A stretch of DNA of 64,000 nucleotides from Coturnix japonica (taxonomy: Eukaryota; Chordata; Aves; Galliformes; Phasianidae), in NCBI RefSeq assembly GCF_001577835.2, contig NC_029527.1, forward strand, positions 17,025,293-17,089,292, read 5' to 3'. The notes below the pieces were generated by a model, which worked only from the letters and a program-made list of their open reading frames with translations, searched no databases and was not told the origin of the DNA. Of this stretch, positions 60,070 to 64,000 are shown piece after piece. The first letter of the stretch is position 1. The number at the start of each line of letters is the position of its first letter. The translations under genes and the position numbers were made by a program.

Positions 60070-63000
60070 CACTGGAGAATCAGATAGTGAATTCTGAATA
60101 GTCTGTACCTGTAAAATAACGCACAGAATTCTGATTTACACATTTTAAAATACAGATGTTTTCTAAAGATGGCTTTAGCATGCAACCTACATTTATTGGA
60201 AAGGTTACAGCCATTAAACCAACCTGGATTATTTTTCAATGAATTACAGGTATATTGTTTTCTTGGGGAAAAAGAATGAACCTGATTGATGACAGAAAAA
60301 ACACAAAACCAAATCAAGATATATTTAGAATCACAGAATAATCATAACTTTTCACAACCAAAGGAAACATATTTAAATTGTGTGAGTCTCCGGTTTAGTT
60401 AAATGCAGAAATGCACTTCTCTCAGCTTACAATTTCACATTCATCCCTTTTTTCCTTTTGTGTATTTTGTTTTTACAATGTGTCATGTTACATATTTCTT
60501 TCTTTTAAAAATTTAAAATAAAAATGTCCTCAGACCTGGGTCCATCGGTGGGACGAGAGATGCACAGAATTTGTTGGAAGAGTACACAGACCTTCTGTCT
60601 GAATGAACTGACACTTCATTTTTGCTTCTGATCTTATCCATGAAGTTTTCTGAATGTGTGGTGCCTTTACAGCTCAACTGAACAAAATGGTAATTTCACT
60701 CTCCAAGTGAAAGTAAGGAAAATCTTAACAGTGCAAATATATTTAGAGGTAAAAAGTAAAATTTAATAAAGCTAGTAATCTGGATATCTTTGTTTTTGTG
60801 TGCTCTTTGTCTCCCTCCCATCTTCTTTTTTTCCATCTGTTCTATTTCACAGTACTGCAAGTTATTTCTTGAACATATACTTCTACAGATACCAGTACAC
60901 TCAGCATGTATTCAGGTACATGTGGGTAACTTCTGTTATTCTACTGAGGAGATCACTAGCATGATGGTACAAAAGCTCTGCTTTCCAGGTGCATTTTCCA
61001 AGTCAGTAATCTATGACTTGAATTGATAGTTTAACACTTGTGAGAAAATTCAAACGAAAGCAAATTTTTTTTTCTAAAGCCATATACTGCACATGCTCAC
61101 CAATGTTTTCAGACAAGATACAAAAATATTTGGATAATAATATATGTAAGACATTTTGTTGCAGGATACAGAAAGTGACATAACTCTAAACAGTAAATAA
61201 ATATTTACCATAATAACACTGCAGCAAAGCCAGAGGTGACACTACTGTTCACATGCAACAGCATGGCATGGATACTTTTTAGTCACATTCTTTTTTAAAA
61301 TTATTATACAAAATGATAGAAAAACAAGCATACTTCGGAAGACTGCTGACTGCAAACTACACATTCCGAATGTCTGAAAACAAAGTATTATGAATTGTTA
61401 TGATGTGGTACACACTTAAATAGATACTCCATGCCAGTGGGAATAAAATACTACAGTGATGTACTAAATAAAAAAAGAACAGAATATTGTAGTCTGGTTT
61501 CTTCTACACCCAGTTTAAGCCATAACTACTTACTGAAAACCAGGTGAACAGGCCAGAATTCTATTATCTGGAAGAACTTTTTAAAATCCCAGCAAATTAT
61601 ATGCCTGGATTATTACATACATCTGCCAAATGCTAAATAAACCTTACTTTCTGTTTAACAGATTTTACATTTTGTTAGTTACTATAAGTATTTAATTGAA
61701 AACAATTTGTGTTTTCATAAAAACCACTCAAATACAAGTTTATGCTGTTTCACAATATCTATAGAGCTCTGTTTAACACAGAGAATCACCAAGGTTGGAA
61801 AAGACCTCCAAGATCATCAGCTCAACCATCCACCTACCACCACCATTTCCCCACTAAACCACATTCCTTAGTACCACCTCTAAACGTTTATTGAATCCCT
61901 CCAGGGACAGTGTCTCAAATACCAACCTGGGCAGCCCATTCCAGTGCCTTTCAGAGAAGAAATTTTTACTAATACCCAACCTGAACTTGCCCTGGTGCAA
62001 CCTGAATCCATTTCCTCTAATCCTGTCACTAATTATGTGGGAGTAGAGGCCAATCAACACCTCACCACAACCTCTTTTCAGGTGGTTGTATACAGCAAAA
62101 TATGAATGGTTATAACATTCTAAGTAGGAATTAGAGTATCAAAATAGTCCAGTATCTGCAGTGACAGGTGACCAAACCTGAGAAGACTCACAAGTTGTTT
62201 TTATTAAATCCTTCTTTTTCAAATAACTTCAGAATTATTTACTCATCAGTACTGGTATAAGTGGACAACATGTTAGTGTCAATTTAATTGCCTCCTTTTT
62301 TTAAACAAAAAAGTTAATTTGTGATGTAAGGAAAGAAAGAACAGTTTGGATAGACTGTGTTACCCTCCTATTGCCCATATCCTAAGTAGTCCCATATATT
62401 GTAGAAGTAAAATCTAAATCTATATTTGAAACAAAGGGCACAGAAGTTGAATGACAAATGAGGTAAATGTACAGGTAGATACACATGTAGTATATTCTCA
62501 TTAATATCTGACAAGAGGCTTCCAGCAGTAGAGAAAAACATCTAGGCAAGAAAAAAAAACCAAACAATAAACATACAGACACCTATAATCAAGAGACTCC
62601 CAGTGGACACATTTGAACATCAGCTTCCTTATTTAGATTTAAATTCAAGGGCTACTGAAAATATGAGGTTTATTTTCCAGGCTGAATACACATGCCATTG
62701 GTTGACAGCAAAGTAAGAACCAGGGTAGAAAGCTGAATGCAAAAATGGAATGGTTAACAAGAGAGGAAAAAAAACCTTTCTGTAATATTATTTGTCAGCT
62801 AAATTTCTACCTTGAATATTTTCACACACCTACAATGAATAAGAACGGATACAATTCTGATGATTTATTTATTATTATATTCATTCAATTGTAACAACTT
62901 TGACTTCTTAAGTAGAAAATGAAGAAAACCCAGCAGTCCAAGAATATGCAAAATTCTTTAGACTGTCAGAGATTTACCAGGCTGCCTTCAGAAACCTTAC

Positions 63001-64000
63001 ATAAATGCTATAAGAAAAAACTGGAATTCTAATTAAAGACAGCATAAATCAAGTAAAAGTATTCTGAAGGCAAACTGGTTGTAAATACTCATTTCAGGAG
63101 GATAACAGTTAAGCATTACATTAGGTCCGTTTTCAGGATTACACTTCCTGTTCACTATATTAACATACTGTTCAAAACAAACATCACTCCAAGAAAAAAA
63201 TCTGTATAATGCTTAAAGCAACCACTATGGAAGCTGTATATACAAAGTCTTAGTTCTTCAGTGATGGGACACTTTTGTAATTCTAAATTATATTTTTAAA
63301 AATTAAATGCGCTCCAATTTCTTTGAGATATGAAGCTTTCCAGAGAAGATGAAAGGCATAAATCAGCCTTATATCACAGAACTTCAGTGCACCGTATTTT
63401 ACACAGGTTTAATTCAAAGGCCTTAAAAAAACAAAAAACAAAAACAAACAAACAAACAACAACAACAACAAAAAACACCCTTATATTGTGATTTAGAGAG
63501 TTAAAAATCATGAATGTGATGTAAAAGTTATTTAAAAACCCCCTAATTCTCCTACAGAAGACACATCAAATACATCTACTTTATGAAATGGGAAAAATAA
63601 TATGTTCTAATTTATGTAGTACTGTTTGATTTCTGGAGCTCCCTAGCTGTACGCTGTACTGACTCCAGTACGTACAGAGCCAAATCCTTCCTGTAGCGTT
63701 ATTTACATTTTTCCTCAGCAAATCTCTGAGGCCAAATCAATCTGAAAAAAAAAATGTTGAACTCACTTCTAGTCAGATCAAAGATATTTACATCCAGTGT
63801 CCATTCATGAGGATTCCAATCACAGAAAGCAACCAGAATTGTTATAAAACAGATTTTCTGCAACCCTTCTCCTCTGAAGGTCAAGTACACTATCACTGCC
63901 TGTAACCAAGGAAGCAGAATCGATGTGTTCCTACTGCTTTGCCAGATGCTGAAGGAGTTTGTCTAATGGTAAAATTAATTTCATCCATGGGAGATATTCC
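60070..64000 (-). other. NR2C2: NR2C2 5' intron or upstream sequence, no exon found
   Basis: The acceptor of the first coding exon lies at 60109-60110. Beyond it is AT-rich sequence with a CR1 fragment and (AAAC)n patches near 63440. No CpG island is present up to the window edge, so the NR2C2 promoter and untranslated first exon are expected further out. Confidence 0.55.
61780..62096 (-). mobile_element. CR1 3'-end fragment upstream of NR2C2 coding exons
   Basis: The plus strand reads AGAATCACCAAGGTTGGAAA, CCTCCAAGATCATCAGCTCA, CCTGGGCAGCCCATTCCAGT, and CTGAACTTGCCCTGGTGCAA: the reverse complement of the CR1 3' UTR. It is cut off at about 62096. Confidence 0.92.

Overview
The window is nuclear DNA of a galliform bird, most likely chicken or a close relative. 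The evidence is GT/AG-spliced vertebrate genes with introns of 0.1-6 kb, two CpG-island promoters in an AT-rich background, many CR1 LINE fragments ending in the avian ATTCTATGAT-type tail, and old endogenous-retrovirus LTRs. The reading frames match TRH, RBSN, MRPS25 and NR2C2. Placement on chicken chromosome 12 is from memory, not read from the sequence.

Layout. (1) 1-119: end of a tRNA-headed, SINE-like repeat. (2) About 1.6-5.5 kb, + strand: TRH, with a TATA promoter, a non-coding first exon and two coding exons (259 aa prohormone). (3) 5.5-15.3 kb: intergenic, holding a broken class II endogenous retrovirus with matching target-site repeats, a solo LTR, a U2-snRNA-like fossil and a 1 kb CR1. 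(4) 15.4-29.2 kb, + strand: RBSN (rabenosyn-5), 11 coding exons, 775 aa, from a CpG island. (5) 29.9-31.2 kb, - strand: MRPS25, four exons, 173 aa, convergent with RBSN, from a second CpG island with an ETS-type site. (6) About 31.8-60.1 kb and beyond, - strand: NR2C2 (TR4 orphan nuclear receptor), 13 coding exons, 595 aa, a probable very long 3' UTR, and a 5' end that lies outside the window.

All four coding sequences could be assembled with consistent splice phases. Their lengths (259, 775, 173 and 595 aa) agree with the vertebrate families. RBSN-MRPS25-NR2C2 is the order known from human 3p25. TRH lies elsewhere on human chromosome 3, so the TRH-RBSN neighbourhood is bird-type. The genes are not an operon: they encode a neuropeptide precursor, an endosomal tether, a mitoribosomal protein and a nuclear receptor. 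The only structural links are the shared 3' intergenic space of RBSN and MRPS25 and the tail-to-head closeness of NR2C2 and MRPS25.

I found no clearly new biological system. The points most worth a second look are TRH-like non-canonical repeats in the prohormone (QHC-G-KR and QHF-G-KR), a tRNA/CR1 chimeric SINE-like repeat, a recurring LTR family of about 320 bp seen three times, NR2C2 exon 5 bracketed by two same-orientation CR1 copies, repeats lying almost on two NR2C2 splice donors, and two perfect AT-rich palindromes.
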